From Methylomicrobium sp035916875 (GTDB lineage Bacteria; Pseudomonadota; Gammaproteobacteria; Methylococcales; Methylomonadaceae): a stretch of 24,573 nt of DNA. Position 1 is the first letter of the stretch, and each line of letters starts with the position of its first letter. Below the pieces are notes generated by a model. The model did not search any database. It was not told the DNA's origin and saw only the letters and a list, made by a program, of their open reading frames with translations. The stretch is taken from assembly GCF_035916875.1 (NCBI RefSeq), contig NZ_JAXUHN010000031.1, positions 1 to 24,573 on the forward strand, read 5' to 3'. This document shows, piece by piece, positions 1 to 7,484 of this stretch. Position numbers and translations under genes: made by a program.

Positions 1-40
1 ACCAGTGCTCGCGATAATCGACTCTTGCTCTCCATCATAG

Positions 41-66
41 GTGTCCACCTTATTATACGTGGACAC
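41..66. repeat. 8-bp inverted repeat, possible IS end
   Basis: GTGTCCAC (41-48) is the exact reverse complement of GTGGACAC (59-66), with a 10-nt spacer. The sequence from 1 to about 97 does not belong to the integrase reading frame that follows, because that frame has a TAG at 95-97. I infer that this is the edge of another mobile element fused to the integrase remnant. A GTGGACA-type end followed by an AGGAGGGATAG stretch would suit the left end of an IS3-like element, but no transposase is visible. Confidence 0.35.
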
Positions 67-97
67 TATCTTCTGCTCTTTTAATCAGGAGGGATAG

Positions 98-409
98 ACG
101 CAGTTTAAAGAGCGCTTACCGCATATCAACCGGGAAGCGATCGGCGCGGCGTTGCGGCGCATGGGATACCAAGGCCAGCATACCGCACACGGTTTCCGAA
201 CCACCGCCAGCACCTTATTACATGAGCAAGGCTTTCATTCCGACATGATTGAACGCCAACTCTCACATGCCGAGCGTAACCGGATCAAAGCCGCCTATAA
301 CCGAGCGCAGCATTTACCCGAGCGCCGGCTGATGATGCAAGCCTGGGCGGACTATTTGGATAACCTTAAGAACTGTGCAGATGTGATTCCGTTCAAGCGG
401 ACCGGCTAA
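98..409 (+). pseudogene. P4-type tyrosine integrase, C-terminal remnant
   Basis: The last part of a P4/IntS-family tyrosine recombinase, the enzyme that inserts and excises islands at tRNA genes. The readable frame starts right after a stop at 95-97 and includes the catalytic HGFR box, the IERQLSH segment with the third catalytic His, and AYNRAQ with the tyrosine nucleophile. It ends with the family-typical ERRLMMQAWADYLD stretch and a TAA at 407-409. About 100 of the usual 400 or so residues remain, so the SAM-like and arm-binding domains and the first catalytic Arg are missing. An in-frame TTG at 152 could only give an 85-residue piece with no function I can predict. The upstream DNA is unrelated, so the 5' part was probably lost by an IS-linked deletion. 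The remnant marks the left part of an integrative element. Confidence 0.85.
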
Positions 410-452
410 TCATTCATTCCACTCGTCTAAAGCACCAAACTATTAAGCAGAG

Positions 453-539
453 AGGCGAATTAGGCGAATTAGGTGAAAACCCAGCGCCTACGCAGGACTC
501 AGACAGGCGAAAATTAGACAAACCGAGGCGAATTTCGCT
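453..539 (+). repeat. GGCGAA iteron-like module, left copy
   Basis: Three tandem 9-bp units begin at 453, 462 and 471 (AGGCGAATT, AGGCGAATT, AGGTGAAAA). A fourth GGCGAA lies at 506, 34 bp after the third. A fifth starts at 527 inside the palindrome-like GGCGAATTTCGC (527-538). Two further modules with the same layout occur at 16.9 kb and, inverted, at 20.0 kb. Phased short direct repeats plus a palindrome are typical of protein-binding arrays such as replication origins. Binding by an island-encoded replication protein is inference. Confidence 0.7.
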
Positions 540-763
540 CAAGCCCTCGTGTGACTGACTCCTGCGATTCCGGGTTTATAACTCGGCCAAAATACCCGAG
601 CTTTGAGCTCAACCGAACGGGGATTGATATTGGAAAACCAGGATTGCCTCCGACTGGTTGCGCAGTGAATAGTGTTGATCCCCCCGCCTTTGAGTGCCTT
701 CAGATTTGGGGAGCGCCCTTGTCGAGCTTTATGAAGTTTAAAATCTGACAGATCCCCATACCC

Positions 764-777
764 GTTTAAAGTAGACA
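764..777 (+). repeat. 14-bp direct repeat, copy 1
   Basis: GTTTAAAGTAGACA recurs with one mismatch (GTTTGAAGTAGACA) at 2202-2215, so the pair brackets the nuclease gene. It could be a target or end relic of a mobile element that carried the gene, or coincidence in AT-rich DNA. Confidence 0.35.
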
Positions 778-923
778 TGATGCTGGCAGTTTCAGCTCGG
801 CGAAAAAGTAGCCGTCGCCATCCAGACAGTTTTAAGTCCGATCTGATCTCTTTCGGTAATCGGACATTGACAGTCATGAATTTTGCACCACATTTATCTT
901 CTCATAACTCCATAACAACGACC

Positions 924-2141
924 ATGACGCTCCTTACCCGACTTTATAGATACCGAACTACGGAGCTACGTAACCCTACTGAGGACTTCCTGAGTGAGGC
1001 TTTCGTCGAATGGCTACAGCTTGCCGGCGACGCGGGGCTTATGCAGCGAGTACTAAGCGAATTACTTGGGCTTTCTCAAAACCAGTGTCTTGCTCAAGGA
1101 GATGAAGGTCGAAACATCCGCTGGAACACTCAACATGTAATCGGGCCGGGCTATCGAGGCTTCGGGAAGCGTCCGGACATTGTGGGTCAGTCGGACAACT
1201 TCTTTTTAATCATCGAGAACAAGGTCGGTGCAGCCTTCACCCAGTATGTGGACGGAGAGGGAAAGGTTGGCCAACTGGACCTGTATGCAGACTATCAGCA
1301 TCGCCAAGGCAAGCCTCATGGTGGGATCGTGCTGCTGACCCACTATACGAGTGCTCCCGAGGGCTGGACGAAGCCGGTGGTGACATGGAGGGATATCCAT
1401 CGCTGGTTATCAAGCCTGGTTCCTCAGCTCACGAAGGGGACGAGTGCCTCAATATTCGTACTAGAATACTGGACGAAAAATCTCATCAAATTTCTTGAGG
1501 AAAATGAAATGACCGGAACAAGTATTGCCTTAAGCGATATCATTGCCATGCCAGCCTTTGATCGACTGCGCAAAGGAATGCGCAACTTGGGTGTCATTGC
1601 CCGTAAGGAATTAACTGGACGTTGCATAAATGGCCAGAATTGGCGTACATATTCTCTGCCATATGGTGGAACCTCTGGAGAATTCAGCGAACCTCATTTC
1701 TATGGTGTTTTGATGACGCCAGACGGTAACAAAGCACATGATTCTGCGTTCATTCTATGGTCAGGGGTATTAGCGGCTGATGCTTATGAGATTACCCCTC
1801 ATATCAACGGCATTCCGGAATTATCTGTCGGATTTGGTGCCTGGACAGATAGCCCATTAGACGACCCAGACTGCATTGCCGCAAAAGAATCAGTGAAAAA
1901 ACAACTGGCCGCCAATGCTCTAAACATGGAATGGAACTGCGAATGGAAGCCAAGAAAGAGCGGGGTTCAAAAAGGAGTGCTCATTGTCCAAGCACGACTT
2001 TCACTGATCGAGCTACACTGTCAGGCACGTGAGGGCTTCTGGGACGATCCGACGCGTTCTTTCTTCAACACCGCGTGCGATGCTCTTTTCCGCTTGCCCG
2101 AGGAAACCTGGGCCGCCATCGAGAAAATCGTCGATGAATAA
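924..2141 (+). CDS. PD-(D/E)XK nuclease family protein
   Basis: A 405-residue stand-alone protein with a PD-(D/E)XK nuclease core near the N-terminus: RPDIVG with D85, followed by FFLIIENK with E98 and K100. These are the expected metal-binding and catalytic residues. The N-terminal pattern (TELRNPTEDFLSEAF) matches the PDDEXK_4-type group (PF14281 as I recall it), whose members are often found in islands and suspected of defence or DNA-processing roles. The C-terminal 250 residues are not recognisable to me. Start choice: the frame is open from 777, but family-like sequence begins at the ATG at 924. An ATG at 876 is the alternative, and neither has a strong ribosome binding site. It is a single gene with no co-directional partner, since the next genes point the other way. 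Near-identical 14-mers flank it at 764 and 2202. Confidence 0.75.
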   Translation: MTLLTRLYRYRTTELRNPTEDFLSEAFVEWLQLAGDAGLMQRVLSELLGLSQNQCLAQGDEGRNIRWNTQHVIGPGYRGFGKRPDIVGQSDNFFLIIENKVGAAFTQYVDGEGKVGQLDLYADYQHRQGKPHGGIVLLTHYTSAPEGWTKPVVTWRDIHRWLSSLVPQLTKGTSASIFVLEYWTKNLIKFLEENEMTGTSIALSDIIAMPAFDRLRKGMRNLGVIARKELTGRCINGQNWRTYSLPYGGTSGEFSEPHFYGVLMTPDGNKAHDSAFILWSGVLAADAYEITPHINGIPELSVGFGAWTDSPLDDPDCIAAKESVKKQLAANALNMEWNCEWKPRKSGVQKGVLIVQARLSLIELHCQAREGFWDDPTRSFFNTACDALFRLPEETWAAIEKIVDE

Positions 2142-2692
2142 AGAAGCATAGGTCTGAGCTAGCAAAGACGCTCTCCAAAACATCCCTCTTCATTTACGGT
2201 AGTTTGAAGTAGACACTCTTGAGTATCTGAGAAGCATGAACTTTGAATTCGTGATTCCTAATTTAGTAAAAAGAGTTCTATAGATGAAGATTCAGAGGTT
2301 TACTTTTTTAATCTCAACATTTGTAAACAGTGGGAGATTTTTTGCTAAGCAACTGGATTTATTGAAAATTTTATCGCTATTCAACTGCAACAATTCAACT
2401 GTTCACTTTGAAGAATGGTGCCTCAATTTTAGAAATCGCCTCATTTTTAGCGGTTGAGAGCACCTTTTTCAATCACAACATTAAAAGCAACAGAACTGAT
2501 GATTTGTTGCTATTCCAAAAGCAGATACAACTCTTGCCGCTCGGTTAAATGCGAGTGTTCGACCTTGACCATTGAGTGGAGAGTTACCAGATTTAGTGTA
2601 AACATGCTCCCTGCCCAAATCCCGTCCGCCAGTTCAATTTGGCTAAAAAATCACGAATTCTCCGGGAAGCTTCCAAACAACTACTTCGTTCT
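2142..2692. other. AT-rich spacer between convergent genes
   Basis: No supported gene. The stretch from 2215 to about 2500 is clearly more AT-rich than its surroundings. A 31-codon minus-strand frame (2605 to 2510) starts with an ATG behind GGGAG at unfavourably short spacing, and I do not call it. No clear hairpin terminator serves either converging gene. Confidence 0.5.
2202..2215 (+). repeat. 14-bp direct repeat, copy 2
   Basis: GTTTGAAGTAGACA, one mismatch from the copy at 764-777 on the other side of the nuclease gene. Confidence 0.35.
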
Positions 2693-3400
2693 CTACGAGT
2701 TGCGCTTGGGGTCGTCAAGCACATATTTCCAATCATTCTCTTGTGTAACATCCACACCCCGCATCCTTAGCTCATTCTTAATCAGGCCAGAGTAATCTGG
2801 AGCGACATAAAGCGGGAAAAGGCTTGCCCAATGCTCTGGCAGATTGCGGACGGCTTCATCCCAGCTATAAAAAGCCTTTTCTTGGAAAGACGTGTCTTCG
2901 TCGATCCATAACCCCGAACAGTCATTGCTTGCCACTATGAACACATTTTGTCCGCAATACTGGCATCGCCAAAGCGTATATGCGCCGCCTTCGCAGCCTA
3001 CCTCCAGTATTTTTTCTGGTTCTGAGTCTTTAGCAGTGCTTGCATCAAAATGGTATTCGCGCTGGTAATGTTGAATTTCCGATAATTGGTGCTCTATCCC
3101 CATTAAGCATTTAGTCCGTATGTCCCCCTCTGATAATCTGACTGCGTTAGTCAGATCCCTGTAACAAATATCAGAGACGGCTTGTGCTATTGCGGCACCA
3201 ATCCTGGCTTGTGGGGCGCGTATGAAATATTTATGACTCTGGTTTTCATCCCCGTACTGAATGACGCACCCAGGCATCAATTTGCTGACAAAAGCCTGAA
3301 GATCATCAAGGCAATAGGCTGAAACAGTCAGCATGCCAGAATCCCGATCAATATGTTCTTGCTGGATGCTGAAAAAACCCAAAGTGGTCTGAAGCCACAT
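2693..3400 (-). CDS. MW-type small-domain protein with C-terminal extension, unknown function
   Basis: A 235-residue protein with no function I can name. Residues 1-90 are paralogous to the product of the next gene upstream: both begin MW, then have an (A/G)FxSI stretch, a hydrophobic LTV/LLV strand, a DxxxxF segment, a Y-x-(I/Y)RA motif and a closing Y-x-N/D-x-x-N-x-V. I recall short stand-alone bacterial proteins with this pattern and no assigned role. Residues from about 130 form a second domain with a CxxC pair (RCQYCGQ) and later Trp-rich sequence, perhaps a small zinc-bound fold, though only one obvious Cys pair is visible. The ATG at 3400 has GGAGA just upstream, and the frame opens slightly earlier (3448) without a good start. 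It is the last gene of a three-gene minus-strand operon with a Nudix hydrolase. Confidence 0.65.
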   Translation of the reverse strand: MWLQTTLGFFSIQQEHIDRDSGMLTVSAYCLDDLQAFVSKLMPGCVIQYGDENQSHKYFIRAPQARIGAAIAQAVSDICYRDLTNAVRLSEGDIRTKCLMGIEHQLSEIQHYQREYHFDASTAKDSEPEKILEVGCEGGAYTLWRCQYCGQNVFIVASNDCSGLWIDEDTSFQEKAFYSWDEAVRNLPEHWASLFPLYVAPDYSGLIKNELRMRGVDVTQENDWKYVLDDPKRNS

Positions 3401-3451
3401 AATATCTCCGAATATTTTTATGTGATTTGTAATGCTGTTTGGTTGCACAAC

Positions 3452-3830
3452 TCAGCAAATGAGATTGGCGCAGTAACAGCGCTTGAAAGGAGTTTTATCA
3501 ACCCTCTTTCCTTCTTTCCTTTGAAATCGGAGCATAGCACTCCAGACATCCATATACGCATCATGACGATCGACTTCATGTACCGTATTTTTGAAATTTG
3601 CATAATCTTGCATAATCTATTGATCGCACGGAATCGGCAAGCGCTTGCGCCACTTGTTCACGATCAATTTGGGCGCGATAGCGATAATCGGTCCCGCCGC
3701 CGATTTGAACGTCAGCATCCGGAAAAGACCGCTCAATGTCTCCTGTGTGCCGAGCACGCACTAACAGCGTGTTACCGTCGCCACCTTTATCGACTATGGA
3801 CAGAAATGCATTATTCAAAAATATCCACAT
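3452..3830 (-). pseudogene. MW-type small protein, frameshifted by a 10-bp duplication
   Basis: A paralogue of the first domain of its downstream neighbour. It starts at ATG 3830 behind a strong AAGGAG site. As it stands, translation ends at 3576 after 84 residues. A perfect 10-bp tandem duplication (3599-3608 and 3609-3618) throws it out of frame. Removing one copy restores a 122-residue protein whose tail reads DYANFKNTVHEVDRHDAY then DVWSAMLRF, and the stop becomes the TGA at 3452-3454. The restored tail matches how I remember this family ending, with an (I)DYxNFK box and a VW.A segment. The truncated form keeps the MW start, the LLVRAR strand and the YRYRA motif, so it may still fold in part. 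It lies 12 bp after the Nudix gene and 51 bp before the next gene, so all three are probably co-transcribed. Confidence 0.75.
3599..3618. repeat. Perfect 10-bp tandem duplication in a coding gene
   Basis: TGCATAATCT occurs twice head to tail. One copy keeps the MW gene open to 122 codons, and two copies shift the frame. A 10-bp unit changes the frame with every gain or loss, so this could be a replication-slippage switch or a one-off inactivating mutation. Confidence 0.85.
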
Positions 3831-3842
3831 CGCTGAAACTCC

Positions 3843-4904
3843 TTACAATTTGGCTTGATTGTCTAAAGGCGCTGCAGCCTGATACTTGGCCAGCATCACG
3901 GTTAGTAACTCGTAATCCTTGGCATGGTTTAGCACAGTGCGCATTTTGTCTTTCGGCACCAGCATCACGGCTTGGCTTTCCCAGCCCATAGCCGCCGGAT
4001 TACCGCTGACACGCCGTGCGAAATAATAGCGAGTTACTGATGTGGTACGCTCAAAATCCCCAATCCAGCCTGTAATTTCGACTTGCAGACCAGATTCCTC
4101 AAAGGTTTCCTTGATCGCTGATGCTTGGGGGGGCATGCCCGCCTCGATGGTGCCTTTGGGATACGTCGCTTTATAGCCGCCAAAGGCATTCGTTGGAGCC
4201 ACCAACCAAAAGCGTCCGTCCGGTTCCACCGTGACCACCCCAGCAGACAATTTCTTGCCAGGCTTAGGTTGCATCGGAGGCTCATCAATGTCGGTCTGAC
4301 CGGTAACATGGACCCATTCCGTCAACGACTCTGGAAGTGAGTCCCAGGCAGTCAAAGCTATTTCATTCAAAGTCGATGGCGTCTTACCGTCCGGAACGAC
4401 GACTGCAATTTGCTGAGGATCAGCAAAAGCCGTCAGAGGCGAAGGGATGCTGGGGTGGACTATGGTCACCATCTTGCCGTTATCGTCCGGGCGAGGGTGA
4501 ATGTGTTTCATGTTCTCGATATCCAAGGCATCGGCTCCTAAAATTTTTAACAAATTGGGATTCTGACGTAGAGTTTCTGCTCTGACCTGACGCATATTGA
4601 TGCCTGTGTTCGCTGACAATTCGGCAGCCTGTGAGGGCGGAGGGTTAACGACCTGGAGCGAAGGACTTTCTGTTTTACCCGAGGATGCTAAATCTTCAAA
4701 ATACGATTGCGCCAGAAACTGCGTTACCGCCCACTCATCGGCATAGTCGGGATCGTCGGCAGAACCGCCGGCAAAGAAATCAAAAAGCCCATCCCGTTGC
4801 CTGACAACAATATAAACACCTTCGTAATCTTCTTTATCGTGATACGAAAGAAGGCTGGAGATTGCTAGTAAGACGGTTTGTGGATTGTGTTGAGTTTGCG
4901 CCAT
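3843..4904 (-). CDS. Nudix hydrolase with long N-terminal domain
   Basis: A 353-residue protein with a Nudix (MutT-type) domain in its C-terminal half (about 218-330). Nudix enzymes cleave a nucleoside diphosphate linked to another moiety. The Nudix box lies at 251-273: the core KETFEESGL (265-273) keeps the metal-binding glutamates E266, E269 and E270, but the usual first Glu of GX5E is Met (M257) and the usual Arg is Lys (K265). Substrate is therefore uncertain and activity may be altered. Residues 1-215 are not a domain I recognise: an acidic first 70 residues, a linker, and a KHIHPRPDDNGKMV stretch near 133 followed by what reads like a SseB-like or structural module. The start at 4904 has AGGGAG seven bases upstream. 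It is the first gene of the minus-strand operon with the two MW genes and is divergent from hsdM. Confidence 0.8.
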   Translation of the reverse strand: MAQTQHNPQTVLLAISSLLSYHDKEDYEGVYIVVRQRDGLFDFFAGGSADDPDYADEWAVTQFLAQSYFEDLASSGKTESPSLQVVNPPPSQAAELSANTGINMRQVRAETLRQNPNLLKILGADALDIENMKHIHPRPDDNGKMVTIVHPSIPSPLTAFADPQQIAVVVPDGKTPSTLNEIALTAWDSLPESLTEWVHVTGQTDIDEPPMQPKPGKKLSAGVVTVEPDGRFWLVAPTNAFGGYKATYPKGTIEAGMPPQASAIKETFEESGLQVEITGWIGDFERTTSVTRYYFARRVSGNPAAMGWESQAVMLVPKDKMRTVLNHAKDYELLTVMLAKYQAAAPLDNQAKL

Positions 4905-5035
4905 AGAATCTCCCTGGCTCGTTAAGAATAGAAATGATTGACTTATCCAAAGTACAGCGCATAAGTTAGCATGTTATGAAGGCTTCTTTTGATCTTTTAA
5001 GTCAAATAAAGATGAGCCGAACGCTTTCTCTTCCG

Positions 5036-5061
5036 TATTGGTAAAATGCATAAAACCAATA
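5036..5061. promoter_or_regulatory. Inverted repeat upstream of hsdM
   Basis: TATTGGT (5036-5042) and ACCAATA (5055-5061) form a perfect 7-bp inverted repeat 25 bp before the hsdM start, in the 181-bp divergent region shared with the Nudix operon. It is a plausible operator. No convincing -35/-10 pair or Shine-Dalgarno for hsdM could be seen nearby. Confidence 0.4.
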
Positions 5062-5085
5062 TTCGGCAGTACAATAAAACTTAAC

Positions 5086-6180
5086 ATGGCTATCAAAAAA
5101 TCCGAACTTTACTCTTCCCTTTGGTCGAGCTGCGACGAACTGCGCGGCGGCATGGACGCTAGTCAATATAAGGACTATGTCCTCGTGCTGCTGTTCATCA
5201 AATACGTCAGCGACAAATACGCCGGCCAGCCTTTTGCCCCGATCACCATTCCCGAGGGCGCCAGTTTCAAGGACATGGTCGCTCTCAAAGGCAAACCCGA
5301 CATCGGCGACCAGATCAACAAGAAGATCATCGCGCCGTTGGCCAATGCGAATAAATTGTCCGACATGCCGGACTTCAACGATGCGAACAAGCTCGGCAGC
5401 GGCAAGGAAATAGTGGACAGGCTGACCAACCTGATCGCGATTTTCGAGAACAAGGCGCTCGATTTCTCGAAGAACCGCGCCGAAGGCGACGACATCCTCG
5501 GCGATGCTTATGAGTATCTGATGCAGCATTTCGCGGTGGACAGCGGCAAGAGCAAGGGTCAATTCTATACGCCTGCCGAAGTCAGCCGCGTGATCGCGCA
5601 AATCATCGGCATCCGTGAAGCCAAGACCAACGCATCAACCACCGTATACGATCCGACCTGCGGATCAGGCTCGCTGCTGCTGAAAGTCGGCGACGAGGCC
5701 AAAACCCCCGTCACGCTTAACGGACAAGAAAAAGATGCGGCTACTAGCGGCCTAGCACGGATGAATATGATTCTGCACAACAACCCGAGCGCGCTGATCG
5801 CACAGGGCAACACGCTCACCGATCCCAAGTTCAAGGACGGCGACAGCCTCAAGACGTTCGACTTCGTCGTTGCCAATCCGCCCTTTTCCGACAAGCGGTG
5901 GAGCACCGGCCTCGATCCTCTCAATGACCCGTATCAGCGCTTCCAGTCCTTCGGTACGCCGCCGGCGAAACAAGGCGATTACGCTTATCTGCTGCACATC
6001 GTCCGCTCGCTCAAGAGCACGGGCAAAGGCGCCTGTATCCTGCCGCACGGCGTGCTGTTCCGGGGCGGCGCCGAGGCCGAAATCCGCCGCAACCTGGTGC
6101 GCAAAGGCTACATCAAGGGCATCATAGGCCTGCCGGCCAACCTGTTTTACGGCACCGGCTCCCTGCCTGCATCATCGTGA
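5086..6180 (+). CDS. hsdM: Type I R-M DNA methyltransferase HsdM, N-terminal part (frameshifted)
   Basis: This is the N-terminal helical domain and adenine methyltransferase core of HsdM, which methylates adenine using SAM within the HsdMS/HsdRMS complex. The start MAIKKSELYSSLW at 5086 is typical for the family, and earlier in-frame codons (5038) give an unrelated leader. The SAM-binding motif reads DPTCGSGSLL from D189, and the catalytic NPPF box is at 264-267 (VVANPPFSD). The chain runs normally to LPANLFYGTG, where family members continue IPACIIVIDKE. Here one base is missing at 6159/6160, giving a 364-residue product ending SLPASS. The remaining C-terminal half continues in another frame from about 6160. 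The methyltransferase motifs are intact but the C-terminal coupling part is detached, so function as a single protein is doubtful unless the two parts associate or the base is a sequencing artefact. Confidence 0.85.
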   Translation: MAIKKSELYSSLWSSCDELRGGMDASQYKDYVLVLLFIKYVSDKYAGQPFAPITIPEGASFKDMVALKGKPDIGDQINKKIIAPLANANKLSDMPDFNDANKLGSGKEIVDRLTNLIAIFENKALDFSKNRAEGDDILGDAYEYLMQHFAVDSGKSKGQFYTPAEVSRVIAQIIGIREAKTNASTTVYDPTCGSGSLLLKVGDEAKTPVTLNGQEKDAATSGLARMNMILHNNPSALIAQGNTLTDPKFKDGDSLKTFDFVVANPPFSDKRWSTGLDPLNDPYQRFQSFGTPPAKQGDYAYLLHIVRSLKSTGKGACILPHGVLFRGGAEAEIRRNLVRKGYIKGIIGLPANLFYGTGSLPASS

Positions 6181-7484
6181 TCGACAAGGAAGACGCCCAG
6201 GCTCGCAAAGGCATCTTCATGATCGACGCCAGTGGCGGCTTCATGAAAGACGGTCCGAAGAACCGCCTGCGCGCCCAGGACATCCACAAAATCGTCGATG
6301 TGTTTACCAAAATGCTCGACATCCCGAAATATGCACGCCTGGTACCGGTCGACGAGATCGAAAAGAACGAGCTCAATCTGAACCTGCCGCGCTATATCGA
6401 CAGCAGCGAAGCCGAGGACCTGCAAGATATTGCCGGCCACCTGCAAGGCGGCATCCCGAGTCGGGATATTGACGCTCTGGAACGCTACTGGGCGGTGTGC
6501 CCAGGGCTCAATCAAACGCTCTTTGCGCCCAACCGTCCCGCCTATTTCAACCTGGTCGTGGACAAGGCGACGATCAAAACGACCATTTACGAGCATCCCG
6601 AGTTCGCCGCGTTCATCGCGGACATGAATGCCCATTTTAACGCCTGGCGGGAAAAAAGCACCGCGATCCTCAAGGCATTGCAAGCCGGTTTCCATCCCAA
6701 GGAAATCATCGCCCAGCTGTCCGAGGACTTGCTCGCCCATTACGCCGACAAGCCGTTGATCGCCGCCTATGACATTTACCAGCATCTAATGGATTACTGG
6801 GTGGAAACGATGCAGGACGACTGCTATCTGATCGCTGCCGATGGTTGGAAAGCGGAAACTTACCGTATCCTCGAAACCGACAAGAAAGGCAAAACGAAAG
6901 ACAAAGGCTGGACGTGCGATCTGGTGCCCAAGGCATTGATTGTCGCCCGCTATTTCTCCCAGGAGCAACAAACCATTGACCAACTTGCCGCCAAGCTGGA
7001 AAACGCCAGCGCCCGCTTGACCGAATTGGAAGAAGAGCACGGCGGCGAAGAGGCCGCTTTCTCTGGCTTCGACAAAATCAATAAGGCAAGCGTCGCCGAC
7101 CGCTTGAAGGAAATCGGCCATGACCCGGAAGCCAGCGAGGAAATCGCGGTGTTGAACGAATGGCTCAAGCTTTCTACCGAAGAAACCGAGCTCAAGAAAA
7201 AACTGAAAGAGGCCGAGGCCGAGCTGGATGCGAAAGCCTATACCCAATATCCGAAGCTCAGCGGAGACGAAATCAAGACGCTGACAGTGGATGACAAGTG
7301 GTTGGCCGCGCTCGATGCCGCCACCCACGGCGAAATGGATCGCGTGAGCCATCAACTGACCCAGCGGGTGAAGGAATTGGCCGAGCGCTACGAAACCCCG
7401 ATGTCAATAATGAGTAAGCGCGTTATTGACATAGAAGATAAAGTTAGTCGCCACCTGAAAAGAATGGGATTTACATGGAACTGA
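6177..7484 (+). CDS. hsdM: HsdM C-terminal part (second half of the frameshifted gene)
   Basis: This is the continuation of HsdM after the 1-nt frameshift. The homologous frame resumes just after 6160, and the first usable start is GTG 6177, which overlaps the TGA of the first part. It begins IDKEDAQARKGIFMIDA, the conserved stretch that directly follows the methyltransferase core. It then carries a long mostly helical region, a DLVPKALIVARYFSQE box, and Glu/Lys-rich coiled-coil segments (about 275-350) used in the large, roughly 800-residue HsdM class to contact HsdS. Together the two parts make about 800 residues, full family length, so only the frame is damaged. There is no ribosome binding site of note before 6177, so separate translation would rely on coupling at the overlapping stop. 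It overlaps hsdS by 10 bases. Confidence 0.8.
   Translation: MIDKEDAQARKGIFMIDASGGFMKDGPKNRLRAQDIHKIVDVFTKMLDIPKYARLVPVDEIEKNELNLNLPRYIDSSEAEDLQDIAGHLQGGIPSRDIDALERYWAVCPGLNQTLFAPNRPAYFNLVVDKATIKTTIYEHPEFAAFIADMNAHFNAWREKSTAILKALQAGFHPKEIIAQLSEDLLAHYADKPLIAAYDIYQHLMDYWVETMQDDCYLIAADGWKAETYRILETDKKGKTKDKGWTCDLVPKALIVARYFSQEQQTIDQLAAKLENASARLTELEEEHGGEEAAFSGFDKINKASVADRLKEIGHDPEASEEIAVLNEWLKLSTEETELKKKLKEAEAELDAKAYTQYPKLSGDEIKTLTVDDKWLAALDAATHGEMDRVSHQLTQRVKELAERYETPMSIMSKRVIDIEDKVSRHLKRMGFTWN

Larger units (their letters stand above)
410..923. other. Non-coding spacer with a repeat module and probable old IS debris
   Basis: No convincing gene lies here. The left half holds the GGCGAA repeat module listed separately (453-539). 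The right half (about 545-870) can be read for 112 codons on the minus strand (539-877), but the product matches no family I know and the composition looks like decayed transposon spacer. The start of the nuclease gene that follows is placed at 924. Confidence 0.5.

Noticed and set aside
453..479. CRISPR-like array
   Set aside because: The units are only 9 bp and adjacent, with no spacers of uniform length, and no cas genes are present.
539..877. 112-codon minus-strand frame
   Set aside because: No family resemblance; decayed mobile-element spacer is more likely.
2510..2605. 31-codon minus-strand frame starting MFTLNLVTLH
   Set aside because: Too short and unlike anything known; the GGGAG is only a few bases from the ATG.
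3418..3603. Minus-strand 61-codon frame between the two MW genes
   Set aside because: It overlaps the frameshifted tail of the MW pseudogene in another frame; the restored frame explains the DNA better.
2454..3991. Plus-strand frames at 2454-2795 and 3353-3991
   Set aside because: Both overlap the well-supported minus-strand MW genes or AT-rich spacer and have no protein-like features.
5002..5601. Long minus-strand reading frame of 199 codons opposite hsdM
   Set aside because: It lies wholly antisense to conserved HsdM sequence and follows from its GC-biased codons; the product has no recognisable motif.
6147..7355. Two long minus-strand frames (212 and 189 codons) opposite the HsdM C-terminal part
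   Set aside because: Both are antisense to a conserved coding region and have no start signals or family resemblance.
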